Source of the DNA: JANXSS01 sp040385645
GTDB taxonomy: Bacteria; Pseudomonadota; Gammaproteobacteria; Burkholderiales; Burkholderiaceae_D
Reading direction: 5' to 3'
Assembly (NCBI GenBank): GCA_040385645.1
Contig: JAZKGZ010000002.1
Span: forward strand, 1-64,000
DNA length: 64,000 nt
Program-made: the position numbers and the translations under genes
Shown here: positions 43,359-52,990 of the stretch, piece after piece
Position numbering within the stretch: the first letter of the stretch is position 1
How the letters are laid out: every line of letters starts with the position of its first letter
Notes under the pieces: generated by a model
Told to the model about the DNA's origin: nothing
The model's input: the letters and a program-made list of their open reading frames with translations, nothing else
Databases searched by the model: none

Positions 43359-44020
43359 ATTACTCTCCACTGCTTCGCCATACCAAAAGGCATCCCTCGG
43401 CAATATTACTGATCGTTCAGTTGCTGGGCATGCTCCTGTACCCCTTTATTGAGAATACCGAGGTCGGCCACATCGTATTCAACGGCTTCGGCATCATCGT
43501 GCTCGGGATTACCACGTGCATGGTGCGCAGCACACCGGGACGGGCCTGGATCAGCGCCAGCCTCGCCGTTCCGATCATTGCGCTGCTGGTGCTGCAGATT
43601 GCCTACAAAATGCCTGAACTACTGCCCTATTCGTCGATACTGGAAGCGGTGTTCTATTTTTATGCCGCCGGCAGCCTGATCGCCTACATGCTCGAAGATG
43701 CCGAAGCCACCACCGACGAATTGTTTGCCGCCGGTGCTACCTTTACCCTTCTGGCATGGGCCTTCACCCATCTTTTCGTATTGATGCAGACACTCCAGCC
43801 CGGCACCTTCGCTGCGGCGGTAAATGCAGGCGCACCCCGCACCTGGAGCGAATTGAATTATCTGAGCTTCGCACTACTATCGAGCACCGGCATTGGTGAC
43901 GTAATTCCACTGACTGCCCGCGCACGGGCATTGGCGAGCGTTGAAATGTTTGTAGGGGTGATGTATCTAGCCGCCGTGGTGGCTCGGCTGATCGGATTGA
44001 CCTTGCAAAAAACCAGGTAG
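43355..44020 (+). CDS. Two-pore-helix-type ion channel family protein
   Basis: This is a membrane protein of 221 residues with about six hydrophobic helices. Near the C-terminus the pore-like segment LNYLSFALLSSTGIGDVIPLT has TGIGD in place of the TVGYGD filter of potassium channels. The family is known from bacteria as small channel-like proteins of unknown ion. The start is GTG. Potassium selectivity cannot be claimed given the changed filter. Confidence 0.8.
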   Translation: MNYSPLLRHTKRHPSAILLIVQLLGMLLYPFIENTEVGHIVFNGFGIIVLGITTCMVRSTPGRAWISASLAVPIIALLVLQIAYKMPELLPYSSILEAVFYFYAAGSLIAYMLEDAEATTDELFAAGATFTLLAWAFTHLFVLMQTLQPGTFAAAVNAGAPRTWSELNYLSFALLSSTGIGDVIPLTARARALASVEMFVGVMYLAAVVARLIGLTLQKTR

Positions 44021-44154
44021 CGAATGACCGTCGGTGTCGGGGTAGCATTCGTCGGCGATCAGTTTTTGCAGACGACTGTCAGCGTTTAAAAGCAATATTT
44101 CCAATAATGTTGAATGTTAAGTAGAGGCGCGCCTAATGGACGAAACTTTTTGCG

Positions 44155-44418
44155 TTACTCGTAATGTGACCACATTCGCAACACCTTTACGATTTTTTCT
44201 TCGCTCAGAACCATGTAGACGAGACGATGTTGAAGGTTGATGCGGCGAGAATAAGCACCCGCCAAATCGCCGACGAGCTTTTCATAGGGCGGTGGCGTTT
44301 GAAAAGGGTTATTTGCGAGGATATCTAGTAATACTGAAGCTTTGGTTTTTAAGCCGCTAGCAGCTAACTTACCTGCGTCCTTCTGTGCGGACTTAGTATA
44401 AAGAACTTGCCAGCTCAC
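44155..44418 (-). CDS. yoeB: Txe/YoeB family mRNA-cleaving toxin
   Basis: This protein of 87 residues has the RelE-like fold: VLYTKSAQKDAGKLAASG at the N-terminus and YSRRINLQHRLVYMV, then MWSHYE at the end. YoeB cleaves mRNA at the ribosome. The catalytic Glu, Arg and terminal His-Tyr of the family appear kept. The start is GTG at 44418, overlapping the antitoxin stop by four bases (GTGA). A longer frame extends back into the antitoxin but is unlike the family. Confidence 0.9.
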   Translation of the reverse strand: MSWQVLYTKSAQKDAGKLAASGLKTKASVLLDILANNPFQTPPPYEKLVGDLAGAYSRRINLQHRLVYMVLSEEKIVKVLRMWSHYE

Positions 44419-44657
44419 CAGTCCAAATCCTTGGCAAGCGTTGAAACCGGTGCTGCCATGCCTTCCTTGATCGACTCTCGCATGCCGGGCACTGACAGTA
44501 AATACAAGGTTTCCTGAATTGCATGCCAATCCTCAGCCGATAACAATACGGAATCATGCCGCTTGCCAGAAATGGTGATTGGCTCATGTGACATAGCGGT
44601 TTCATCCATGAGGCGATAAAGATTCGCACGGGCTTCACTGGCAGTAAGTGTGGGCAT
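44415..44657 (-). CDS. yefM: Phd/YefM family antitoxin
   Basis: This is a Phd/YefM antitoxin of 80 residues: TLTASEARANLYRLMDE, PITISGKRHDSVLLS and AEDWHAIQETLYLLS. It binds YoeB and represses the promoter. The start at 44657 is selected because AAAGGAG lies just upstream. The operator region is at 44675-44706. Confidence 0.92.
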   Translation of the reverse strand: MPTLTASEARANLYRLMDETAMSHEPITISGKRHDSVLLSAEDWHAIQETLYLLSVPGMRESIKEGMAAPVSTLAKDLDW

Positions 44658-44674
44658 AAGAAACTCCTTTGTGC

Positions 44675-44706
44675 TGACAACGTACGTCATTAAGTACGCT
44701 TTGTCA
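44675..44706. promoter_or_regulatory. Candidate YefM operator
   Basis: TGACAA (44675-44680) and TTGTCA (44701-44706) form an inverted pair, with inner GTAC motifs in each half (GTACGT and AGTAC). This lies just before the antitoxin start. YefM operators in other bacteria contain TGTACA-type palindromes, so the site is plausible. Confidence 0.5.
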
Positions 44707-44855
44707 ACATGCCTAAGTGACTTTGACGATAGACATTCTATCGACTGTCAATTTATTGGAGGTAATAAACATGTTTACCACAGCGGATAAATGTTGTGTC
44801 TACTTCAAAGCGCGCAGGGCTGCAATGCGTTGCTTAGCTAAAGACGCCGTTGCCC

Positions 44856-47800
44856 TCAGTACGCCTCGCTCCCCTGCTCCGCCACTAACGCCTCCAACGG
44901 CTTGCGCCCCACCAGCCAGAAAATTACCGGCGTCAACAGTGAATCCAGAATGGTCGAACTGACCAGCCCGCCGAAAATCACTACCGCCACAGGATGCAAT
45001 ATCTCCTTGCCGGGCGCATCGGCGGCCAGCATCAGCGGCACCAACGCAAAGGCCGCCACCAGCGCTGTCATCAACACCGGCGTGAGGCGTTCCAACGACC
45101 CGCGAACGATCATCGGTATCCCGAAAACCTCGCCCTCGAACCGGCACAGATTGATGTAATGGCTGATCTTGAGAATGCCGTTGCGCGTAGCGATGCCGGC
45201 TAACGTGATGAAACCTACCATCGACGCCACCGATAGCGCCACATCCGCGATCCACATGGCGATGACGCTGCCGACGAGGGCAAATGGAATATTGCCCATG
45301 ATGACCAGTGCTAGTACACCCGAGCGGTAACGCGAATACAGCACCATGAAAATCATCGCCAGTGAAATCAACGACAGGCCGGCGATCAAGCGGGTCGCTT
45401 GTTCCTGTGCCTGAAACTGCCCTTCGATACTGACGAAGTAGCCACCCGGAAGCGGTGTAGCGGCAATTGCCTGACGCACTTGATTAATCAATTGCGTCAT
45501 GTCGGAGCCGTCGGTATTGGCATAGACGACGATGCGCCGGCGGCCGTTCTCACGGCCGATCTGATTGGGGCCGTCGCTCTCCTCAATCGTTGCAACGTTC
45601 GCCAGAGGGATTTTTCCGGCGGGTGTATCCAGCATGATGCGAGACAGGTTTTGCGGCGTGCGTTGCGCATCCGGCAGGCGAATCACCAAGTCGAATCGCC
45701 GCGAGCCATCGACGATCTGGGTGATGCGCTTGCCTTCTGACAGCGTTTGCACCGCCTCCAGTATCTGCCCGGGCGAGACACCCGCCTGGGCAGCCTTGCG
45801 GTAATCAATGCGCACCGTGATTTGCGGAATCAGCACCTGTCGTTCTACCGATAGATCGACCAGCCCCGGCACATTGACCAACCGGGCACGCAAGCTCTCG
45901 GCCAAGCCACGCAGGGTGTCGAGTTCGTCGCCGGAGATTTTTAGGGCGACCTGAGCCCGCACACCCGAAAGTAGATGATCGAGCCGGTGCGAGATCGGCT
46001 GGCCAATGGCGATGCCGGCGGGAAGTACTGCCAGCCGTGTGCGGATATCTGCCGTTACGGCTTCACGCCCGCGTACCAAACGTTTCAGATCGATATCGAG
46101 TTCGGATGAATGCACACCCTCGGCATGTTCGTCGAGTTCTGCACGGCCCGTACGCCGGCCAACTTGCGTCACTTCCGGTACTTCGCCGATTAATTTTTCT
46201 GCGAGAGCGCCCATGCGATTGGCTTCGCCCAACGACGTACCGGGCACGAACGTCATACCGATGACTAGCGAGCCCTCGTTGAACGCCGGCAGGAACGCCC
46301 GCGGAAAGAACGGCACCGAGGCGGCGGCGAGCACCACCAGCAAAACCGCCGCTCCTAGTATTGGCTTGGCCCTGGCGAACGACCATTGCAGCAATTTCGC
46401 ATCCCAGCTTTTAAGTTGCCGCACCAAAGCGCTGTCGTCATGCCGACGCGGTTTCATATTCGGCAAGAAATAATAGGCCAGTACCGGTGTAACGGTCATC
46501 GAGACCAGCATCGAGGCCAGGATGGCGACGATGTACGCAATACCGAGCGGCGCGAACAGTCGGCCTTCGATGCCCGGCAGCACGAAAAGCGGCACGAATA
46601 CCAGTACGACGATGACGGTTGCATACACGATGCCGGAGCGAACCTCGACGGACGCACGCCAGATGGTTTCCAGTACCGATGGCAGGGATGTGGTTTCCTC
46701 CTGGTGAGCGCTACTCTGGTTTAAATTGTTAAGTTGCGTGCCCAGTTGCAAGCTGCGTTGCTTGAGCCGACGCAGAATGTTTTCGACATCGACCACGGCG
46801 TCGTCGACCAGCTCGCCGATGGCAATGGCCAATCCACCGAGGGTCATCACATTGATCGATTGGCCCAGCAAATGAAATGCCGCCAGCGCCACGGCCAGCG
46901 ACAGCGGAATGGCAATCAGTGAAATTGCCGTGGTACGCGCATTCAAGAGAAATAGGAACAGGATGATTGCGACCAATATTGCACCGTCACGCAAGGCCTC
47001 GATGACGTTGGCGATCGAGGCTTCGATGAAGTCGGCCTGACGAAACAGTACCTCGGGTGCTGACAGGCCGGCGGGCAGCCCTGGCTTCATTTCCAGCAGC
47101 GCGCTCTCGATGGCGGCAGTAAGCTTGACGGTATCGGCATCTGGCTGCTTTTGAATGCTGACAATGACTGCGGGGCGCCCTTTCATGCCAGCGTCGCCGC
47201 GTTTGAACGCGGCAGCGTAGGCGACCGAAGCCACCTGCTCCAGCAATACCGGCGCACCGTTACGAAAAGCGACCGCCAAGCCCTTGATGTCTTCTAGCCG
47301 CGTGCTGCGTCCGATATTGCGAATCAGATACTCGCGATTATTCAGGTCGATGAAGCCGCCGCTGGTGTTGCCGGCCACACCACGCAGTGCCGTTTCGATT
47401 TGCTCGAGCGTTATATCGAACTGCGCCAACCGTGCGGTGTCCAGCTCGACTCGCAACTGACGGACCTCGCCGCCGATCGGCACCACTTGCGCAATGCCGG
47501 GAATCGACAGCAATCTGGGTCGCAGGATGAAATCGGCATATTCGCGGGCCTGCATCGGCGTGGTCTTGGCGAGATCGATCGGCAGGCCGATCAGCATGAC
47601 CTCACCCATGATCGACGATACCGGGCCCATGATCGGCGTGACGCCCTCAGGCAACTGTTGCTTCAATAGTCCCAGCCGTTCCGACACCAGTTGGCGGTTT
47701 CGATAGACGTCCGTGCCCCAGTCGAATTCTGCATAGACGATTGATAGTCCGACGCCGGAAACGGAGCGCACGCGAGTCACGCCCGGCATGCCGTTGAGCG

Positions 47801-48014
47801 CCGTCTCGATCGGAAACGACACCAGCAATTCGACTTCTTCCGGGGCCATGCCGCCGGATTCGGTCAAGATGGTCACGAGCGGTTTGTCGAGCGCAGGAAA
47901 TACATCGACCGGCGTGCGCGCGGCCATGAATGCGCCATACAGCATGAGCAGCAATGCCGTAACCAGTACCAACAGCCGGTTGCCGAGGCTGAAGCGAACG
48001 ATGCCGTTGAACAT
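44856..48014 (-). CDS. czcA: Heavy-metal efflux RND pump
   Basis: This is the inner-membrane pump of a tripartite heavy-metal exporter, 1052 residues with 12 membrane helices. TM4 contains LAIAIGELVDDAVVDVENIL, whose acidic pair carries protons, and the N-terminal part contains RTPVDVFPALDKP. By family it exports cations such as Co, Zn and Cd or Cu. The DD...D form of TM4 differs from the CzcA type (DGAVVIVEN), so the exact metal is uncertain. It ends the operon with czcB, czcC and the unnamed gene upstream. Confidence 0.9.
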   Translation of the reverse strand: MFNGIVRFSLGNRLLVLVTALLLMLYGAFMAARTPVDVFPALDKPLVTILTESGGMAPEEVELLVSFPIETALNGMPGVTRVRSVSGVGLSIVYAEFDWGTDVYRNRQLVSERLGLLKQQLPEGVTPIMGPVSSIMGEVMLIGLPIDLAKTTPMQAREYADFILRPRLLSIPGIAQVVPIGGEVRQLRVELDTARLAQFDITLEQIETALRGVAGNTSGGFIDLNNREYLIRNIGRSTRLEDIKGLAVAFRNGAPVLLEQVASVAYAAAFKRGDAGMKGRPAVIVSIQKQPDADTVKLTAAIESALLEMKPGLPAGLSAPEVLFRQADFIEASIANVIEALRDGAILVAIILFLFLLNARTTAISLIAIPLSLAVALAAFHLLGQSINVMTLGGLAIAIGELVDDAVVDVENILRRLKQRSLQLGTQLNNLNQSSAHQEETTSLPSVLETIWRASVEVRSGIVYATVIVVLVFVPLFVLPGIEGRLFAPLGIAYIVAILASMLVSMTVTPVLAYYFLPNMKPRRHDDSALVRQLKSWDAKLLQWSFARAKPILGAAVLLVVLAAASVPFFPRAFLPAFNEGSLVIGMTFVPGTSLGEANRMGALAEKLIGEVPEVTQVGRRTGRAELDEHAEGVHSSELDIDLKRLVRGREAVTADIRTRLAVLPAGIAIGQPISHRLDHLLSGVRAQVALKISGDELDTLRGLAESLRARLVNVPGLVDLSVERQVLIPQITVRIDYRKAAQAGVSPGQILEAVQTLSEGKRITQIVDGSRRFDLVIRLPDAQRTPQNLSRIMLDTPAGKIPLANVATIEESDGPNQIGRENGRRRIVVYANTDGSDMTQLINQVRQAIAATPLPGGYFVSIEGQFQAQEQATRLIAGLSLISLAMIFMVLYSRYRSGVLALVIMGNIPFALVGSVIAMWIADVALSVASMVGFITLAGIATRNGILKISHYINLCRFEGEVFGIPMIVRGSLERLTPVLMTALVAAFALVPLMLAADAPGKEILHPVAVVIFGGLVSSTILDSLLTPVIFWLVGRKPLEALVAEQGSEAY

Positions 48015-48024
48015 GTCCTGGCCC

Positions 48025-49194
48025 CTATCGGATCTGATTGATGAGGGAGGCTCCGGCCACGACCACCCGGGCGTCTGCCGTCAGACCTTTGAGCACCACG
48101 ATCGTTTCGCCATCCAGGGATTGCACCTGAACCGGTTGGGCGATGAAGCGTTCAGGCCCGGTCTTGACCCATACAACCGGCTCATTGGCTTGATTGCGCA
48201 CCAGCGCTGCAGCTGGAAGCGCTGCGCCGTTCAATTGATCGGTAAGCCTGACCACGACGCTCACCGGCTGGTTGATGGCCAATGCTGCGCCATTGGTGGC
48301 AGCTAAAAAATTCAATGGCAACGCACCGTCGCGCAGGCTCCTTGCGCTGCCCACAAAGCGCAAGGCAACCTTGGGATACCCGACCAGGCTGCCGCCGGCA
48401 ATACGATCGGCGAGGGATGCATCCGTGCTCGAAGCCTGCACCATCATCCGGCGCGGATCGACGATATCGAACAATATGTCGCGTGCTTCGACGATCTGAC
48501 CGTTCAGGATACTGGCTGACGCAATGACACCAGAAGCTGGAGCCAGTAACGGTTGCCGCCCACCGACACTAGCGGCGATCGCCCGTTCACGCCCACCCAG
48601 ACTGCCGACCTCGGCACGCGCCGCATCGATTTCCTTTTGCGGCACCGAGCCTTCCAGCTGCAACAAGCGCTGCAGCCGCTGCTGCGCCAGGGTCTGGCTG
48701 GCGCGGATTTCGGCTAGCTCCGCTTGCTGATTGCCGCGATCGATGGCACTGGCGATCGGCCGGATCATGGCCAGCACCTGCCCTTTTTTTACTGTTTGTC
48801 CGGCAACCGGTAAGCCTTTGGGGCCCGGTTCGATCTGCCCGGAAAACGGTGCCTGCACGCGGCCACCCGCGTTCGGATCGATATCGATACGCGCGTTGAG
48901 TTCGACCGTCGTCGGATGTGCGCCCGTAGCGGTGACGACGGTGCGCAGTCCTAGGCGACGTTGCGCCTGCTTCGGCACGTTGATGCTGCCGTCCGCCAGC
49001 CGTAGCAAACCGCTGGCAACATTGGTGGCAGGTGCAGTGACGGCGGGTGCAGCGGCTGCGGAAGGCGCATCGAGGTGTTCGCCATTCGGGCCGTGTGCGC
49101 CCGGTGCGGCGAGGGTTGGCACTGGGCCTGCCAATCCGGCCAAAACAGCCAATCCGGCCAGCAGAAAACGGGCGATGGTAATTGACTTGATCAT
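48025..49194 (-). CDS. czcB: RND efflux periplasmic adaptor
   Basis: This membrane-fusion protein of 389 residues links the pump to the outer-membrane channel. A signal peptide is followed by GAHGPNGEHLDAP, an unusual His-containing stretch, then the lipoyl/HlyD core (GRVQAPFSGQIEPG, VKKGQVLAMI) and beta-barrel region. The start overlaps the upstream gene by four bases. It lies ten bases before czcA. Confidence 0.9.
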   Translation of the reverse strand: MIKSITIARFLLAGLAVLAGLAGPVPTLAAPGAHGPNGEHLDAPSAAAAPAVTAPATNVASGLLRLADGSINVPKQAQRRLGLRTVVTATGAHPTTVELNARIDIDPNAGGRVQAPFSGQIEPGPKGLPVAGQTVKKGQVLAMIRPIASAIDRGNQQAELAEIRASQTLAQQRLQRLLQLEGSVPQKEIDAARAEVGSLGGRERAIAASVGGRQPLLAPASGVIASASILNGQIVEARDILFDIVDPRRMMVQASSTDASLADRIAGGSLVGYPKVALRFVGSARSLRDGALPLNFLAATNGAALAINQPVSVVVRLTDQLNGAALPAAALVRNQANEPVVWVKTGPERFIAQPVQVQSLDGETIVVLKGLTADARVVVAGASLINQIR

Positions 49195-49805
49195 TTTTCA
49201 AATTCCCTGTGACGACGTCTTGCCCGGACAAAAAGCAGCAGAAATACCGCTGCCAGAACAACCACTGCGCCACCGCCAAACAACCGCTTGCGCGAAAGAT
49301 ATTCGTGCGCGTGTGCACCCTGGTGCGCATGCTCCCGGCCCTCCCCAGCCGCCTGCGCCCCGGTTGCCGGGGCCACTTCGAACGTCGCTTCCAGCAAATC
49401 GTTTTGCCCACCGGCGGCCAATGTCATTACCACGGCATGCTTGCCCGGCTCGGACAGAGCTTGCAGAAACGCCGCGTCGTCTACCGAATAATCGCCGTGG
49501 TCGGCATGAAAGCTGGCCACAGCCTTGCGCCCTTCCAATTCGATTTCCAGCCGTGCGCCGAGCACCGGTTCGTTGGTATCGAAGCGGTCGATGACAAGCG
49601 ATAGCTCATTTCCCTGCAAGCTACCGACGATTTCGAACGATTCACTGACCGCTTCCAGCCGCATACCGGTCGCGGCATGTGTCTCTGTGGTCGGCACATT
49701 CATATGTTCGCCGTTCGGTCCATGCGCGCCAGGGCCGGCAACTGCCACCGACACCCCGGAAAATGAAACGAAACACAGGATCATCTGTACGAGCTGATTT
49801 TTCAT
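49191..49805 (-). CDS. Unnamed periplasmic-membrane protein of the efflux operon
   Basis: This is a 204-residue protein. A signal peptide is followed by PGAHGPNGEHMN, nearly the same stretch as in the adaptor. A beta-rich domain of about 90 residues follows, then a His-rich linker (REHAHQGAHAHEYL) and one C-terminal membrane helix ending in a basic tail. It lies between czcC and czcB with four-base overlaps on both sides. It may bind and pass metal to the pump; this is inference. Confidence 0.7.
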   Translation of the reverse strand: MKNQLVQMILCFVSFSGVSVAVAGPGAHGPNGEHMNVPTTETHAATGMRLEAVSESFEIVGSLQGNELSLVIDRFDTNEPVLGARLEIELEGRKAVASFHADHGDYSVDDAAFLQALSEPGKHAVVMTLAAGGQNDLLEATFEVAPATGAQAAGEGREHAHQGAHAHEYLSRKRLFGGGAVVVLAAVFLLLFVRARRRHREFEK

Positions 49806-51019
49806 GGTAATGCTCCCATTGCCTGATTTAAGCGGGCACTAGCCAGCCCGACAGCATTGTGTTGCTGGCGAACGGCGGCCGTAGCTTCATGCAGTGAGGT
49901 TTGCGCACGGTACAGTTCCGGCAAACTGCCCTCCCCTAGGCGGAAGGCTTTTTCCATCAAGGCAGTGTGTTCGCTCAGCAGTGCCGCTTGTGCAGCGGCG
50001 TTGGTGTTTGCCAGTTGCGCAGTACGCAATTGCTGACCGGCGATATCGATTTCCGCTTGTAGCGCCACATTGATCTGCATTAACTCCACCGAAGCCGTCT
50101 GTATTCCGGTATAGGCTGCCGCATCCAGCGGCCGATTGCGCGTAGCCGTGCCGATGGGAATCTGCACCGCCAAATTGAGGCTGCGGCTGAAGCCGCTACC
50201 CTCTCGCTCCTGCTCGCGACGCATCGATATACCGATTGTGGGCGGGTCGCTGCGATTACTGGCCGTTACCCGACCGGCTGCCTGTGCGCGTTCCAGAGAT
50301 TTCTTAGCCATCAGCAATTTTGGATGTTGCTCGATCGGCAAGTTTTCCAGCACCTCCGGCTCGGGTGAAATCACTTCCGACAGGCCGGTCAGCGCGGTAT
50401 AACGCGTGTTGGCTTCCTCGAGTTTACTGCGTGCCAGATGAATGCCGGAGGCCGCCTTGAGCACTTCCTGTATTGCCAGAAGGTTGTCCGTCCTCGCCAG
50501 GTCGCCGGCACCGACCCGGCGCTTGACATCTTGCGCCAGCATGTCCAGATGATGATGGTGCTGCTCGGCTTCGGCCAGCATGTCACGGGCGAGTGCGACC
50601 GCCCACAGGCGCTCTCTTACTTCGCCGGCCAACGTCAACCGGGCCAGGGCAATTTCGGTATCGAACCGGTCGGTGCCCAGACGCGCTGCTTCCCGCCGCG
50701 TAGAAATTTGCCCTGGCAACCAGACCGGGGTCGCAACTGAAACCTCGGTTTCGCGCTCTCCACGGTTGTCTGTCCAACGGTCGCTACGTTGCGCCATCCC
50801 CACAACCGGTGCTCCTGCTAACCAGGAACGTGCCGCTTCCTGCTCTGCTGCAATTTCGTCTTGTCTGGCAGTACGCACCTGCTGCGCCGAAGAGCGTAAC
50901 CAGGCGGATTCAAATGCCTGTCGCACGTTGGATGGAGCAACCTCGGCCGACGCCGTCGGCAGGCCGATGAAAAAAAAGAGGGTAAAGAAAATAGGGTAAA
51001 AGACTATGCGTATGCGCAT
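49802..51019 (-). CDS. czcC: TolC-type outer-membrane efflux protein
   Basis: This 405-residue outer-membrane channel of the efflux system has a signal peptide ending TASAEVAP. Two TolC repeat regions (for example EAARSWLAGAPVVGMAQ, and the LAQIPIGTATRNRP region) and long coiled-coil helices are typical of the family. It overlaps the unnamed gene by four bases. Confidence 0.9.
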   Translation of the reverse strand: MRIRIVFYPIFFTLFFFIGLPTASAEVAPSNVRQAFESAWLRSSAQQVRTARQDEIAAEQEAARSWLAGAPVVGMAQRSDRWTDNRGERETEVSVATPVWLPGQISTRREAARLGTDRFDTEIALARLTLAGEVRERLWAVALARDMLAEAEQHHHHLDMLAQDVKRRVGAGDLARTDNLLAIQEVLKAASGIHLARSKLEEANTRYTALTGLSEVISPEPEVLENLPIEQHPKLLMAKKSLERAQAAGRVTASNRSDPPTIGISMRREQEREGSGFSRSLNLAVQIPIGTATRNRPLDAAAYTGIQTASVELMQINVALQAEIDIAGQQLRTAQLANTNAAAQAALLSEHTALMEKAFRLGEGSLPELYRAQTSLHEATAAVRQQHNAVGLASARLNQAMGALP

Positions 51020-51136
51020 GCCGCCTCCGGTAGGTGGATGAACTCAAATCCGAAGGCAATTGCATGCGGCCAGTCGTTGACAGACTAGCGGCGCTGTTCG
51101 TCAAGCGCAGTATCCAGCAATGGCGTCCCCGGCTTA

Positions 51137-51493
51137 TCAGCCGGGAGACAAAGGCGGACGCTGGGGCCGTTCTAGGTTAGGATGCGGAATGAAATAGCTC
51201 AGCTCACCAGCTTCCCGGGCCAGCGGTACCGATATCAGGCGCAGTAAGACCGATGAAGGAATTGCAGACACGTTGGCGCTCGTTGAGTGATCGGCAATGT
51301 GCGTTGCCGATTCGCTGGAGTCATCGTAATGCGATGCACCGGTGTCGAGATCGTGGTGGTGACTCTTTTCCTGCAGATGCTCGATTTCATGGCCAATATT
51401 GTAATGGTCGATCGGAGACGACCAGCCGACCTGCATGGCGAAACCATGCAACGGCATCAAAAACAACAGAAGAAGACAGACGAGTCGGCGCAC
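51137..51493 (-). CDS. CzcI/CopL-like small periplasmic protein
   Basis: This is a small exported protein of about 118 residues. The likely start is GTG at 51493 (VRRLVCLLLLFLMPLHGFAMQ), though the frame is open further back to 51622. The signal peptide is followed by His-rich segments (EKSHHHDLDTGASHYDD, THIADH) and the RPQRPPL tail found in CzcI-type proteins. It lies ahead of czcC in the same direction. It probably senses or carries metal. Confidence 0.6.
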   Translation of the reverse strand: MRRLVCLLLLFLMPLHGFAMQVGWSSPIDHYNIGHEIEHLQEKSHHHDLDTGASHYDDSSESATHIADHSTSANVSAIPSSVLLRLISVPLAREAGELSYFIPHPNLERPQRPPLSPG

Positions 51494-51668
51494 GAGAGCA
51501 AAAGTGTCGTTGGCGGTCGTTGGATTATAGCAGCAGGCCTTTGCACATTTTTTTATACCATCCCGCAAATGCCGATTTTGTAAACGGCGCGCCGCGGCCC
51601 CGTGCGCAGGTACAATTCCCATTCCTTAATCACCAGGGGTTCGCGGGAGACCGGCCAGCCCCCTTGCA

Positions 51669-52967
51669 ATGGACATCGTCATTATTCTGGGATTGATTTT
51701 ATTGAATGGTGTTTTTGCCATGTCCGAACTGGCAATCGTTTCCTCAAAACGGATGCGGCTCGAAAAACGGTCGGAAAACGGTAGCAAGGGCGCGCGTGCC
51801 GCGTTGCATCTGGCAGATAGCCCCAGTAATTTTCTCTCGACGGTTCAGGTCGGCATCACACTCATCGGTATTTTCAACGGCGCGTTCGGCGAAGCGTCGT
51901 TGGTCGAGCGGCTGACGCCTTCGATCGCACAAATTCCAGCGCTTGAGACATATGCCCGTGAATTTTCACTGGCCATCGTCGTCATGGGCATTACCTTCGC
52001 CTCTATCATCTTCGGCGAGTTGGTTCCAAAGAGAATCGCCATGCAGCACCCGGAAACGGTTGCTACCCTGGTAGCCGTGCCGATGCAGCTGCTGTCACGG
52101 CTGATGGGGCCGTTCGTGCGGGTTTTATCGGGCACCACCGAATTTTTCCTGCGTCTGCTGGGGCTGCATCAAGGTAAAGACGATGTGGTGACCGAAGAGG
52201 AAATCACCGGCATGCTGCGCGACGGTGCCGATGCCGGTATGTTCGAGAAGACTGAACACGATATCGTCACCCGCGCACTGCGTCTGGACGACCTGCGTAT
52301 TGCCGCCCTGATGACACCCCGTGCAGACCTCGAATTCATCGATCTGGACGACACGGCCGAGCAAAATCTGGCGAAGATTGCCGATAGTTCCTACAGCCGG
52401 TTTCCGGTGTATCGCGGCGACCGTACCGAAGTTAAGGGCATCCTGCATGCCGGCGATTTGTTTGAGCAGGTGATCAGAAAAAATTCGCTGTCGGAGATCG
52501 ACATTGCCGCCGTCACCAAGCCAGCGCTCTATATTCCGGAATCGGTAAGTGCCATGAGCCTGCTGGAAACCTTCAAGGTGCAGCGGGCGGAAATTGCGTT
52601 AGTAGTCGATGAGTACGGCGAGATCGAAGGCATGGTTACCCTCAGCGACGTCATGGGTGCGCTGGTCGGCCATGTTTCGACCGTCGATGAAAACCAGGAA
52701 GCCGATGCCGTCAAGCGCGAGGATGGCAGCTGGCTGATCGATGGCGGCATTTCATTCGACCGTTTTCGGGAATTGTTTCATACCGATATACGCTTTCCAG
52801 AGGAATCCGCCGGGGCATATCACACCCTAGCCGGCTTTACCCTCGCACAACTCGGGCATATTCCTCAGGTTGCCGAATATTTCGAATGGGAAGGCTATCG
52901 TTTTGAAATCGTCGATATGGACCGCAATCGTATCGACCAGCTGCTGGTATCGGACGTACCGGAATGA
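51669..52967 (+). CDS. CNNM-CBS domain membrane protein (HlyC/CorC type)
   Basis: This is a 432-residue protein with an N-terminal CNNM (DUF21) domain of four membrane helices, then a CBS-domain pair (about 205-330: LMTPRADLEFIDLD, FPVYRGDRTEVKGIL, VVDEYGEIEGMVTLSDV) and a C-terminal CorC_HlyC domain (about 345-430). Members are linked to Mg2+ and other ion movement. It is divergent from the metal-efflux operon. Confidence 0.9.
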   Translation: MDIVIILGLILLNGVFAMSELAIVSSKRMRLEKRSENGSKGARAALHLADSPSNFLSTVQVGITLIGIFNGAFGEASLVERLTPSIAQIPALETYAREFSLAIVVMGITFASIIFGELVPKRIAMQHPETVATLVAVPMQLLSRLMGPFVRVLSGTTEFFLRLLGLHQGKDDVVTEEEITGMLRDGADAGMFEKTEHDIVTRALRLDDLRIAALMTPRADLEFIDLDDTAEQNLAKIADSSYSRFPVYRGDRTEVKGILHAGDLFEQVIRKNSLSEIDIAAVTKPALYIPESVSAMSLLETFKVQRAEIALVVDEYGEIEGMVTLSDVMGALVGHVSTVDENQEADAVKREDGSWLIDGGISFDRFRELFHTDIRFPEESAGAYHTLAGFTLAQLGHIPQVAEYFEWEGYRFEIVDMDRNRIDQLLVSDVPE

Positions 52968-52990
52968 CGGGTTTAACAGCTCGCCCGCGC

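Noticed and set aside
44771..44962. A small open frame with GGAGGT ahead of its ATG next to czcA
   Set aside because: More than half of it runs antisense to the end of czcA and its residues resemble no protein. It might be a relic, but the ribosome binding site alone is not enough.
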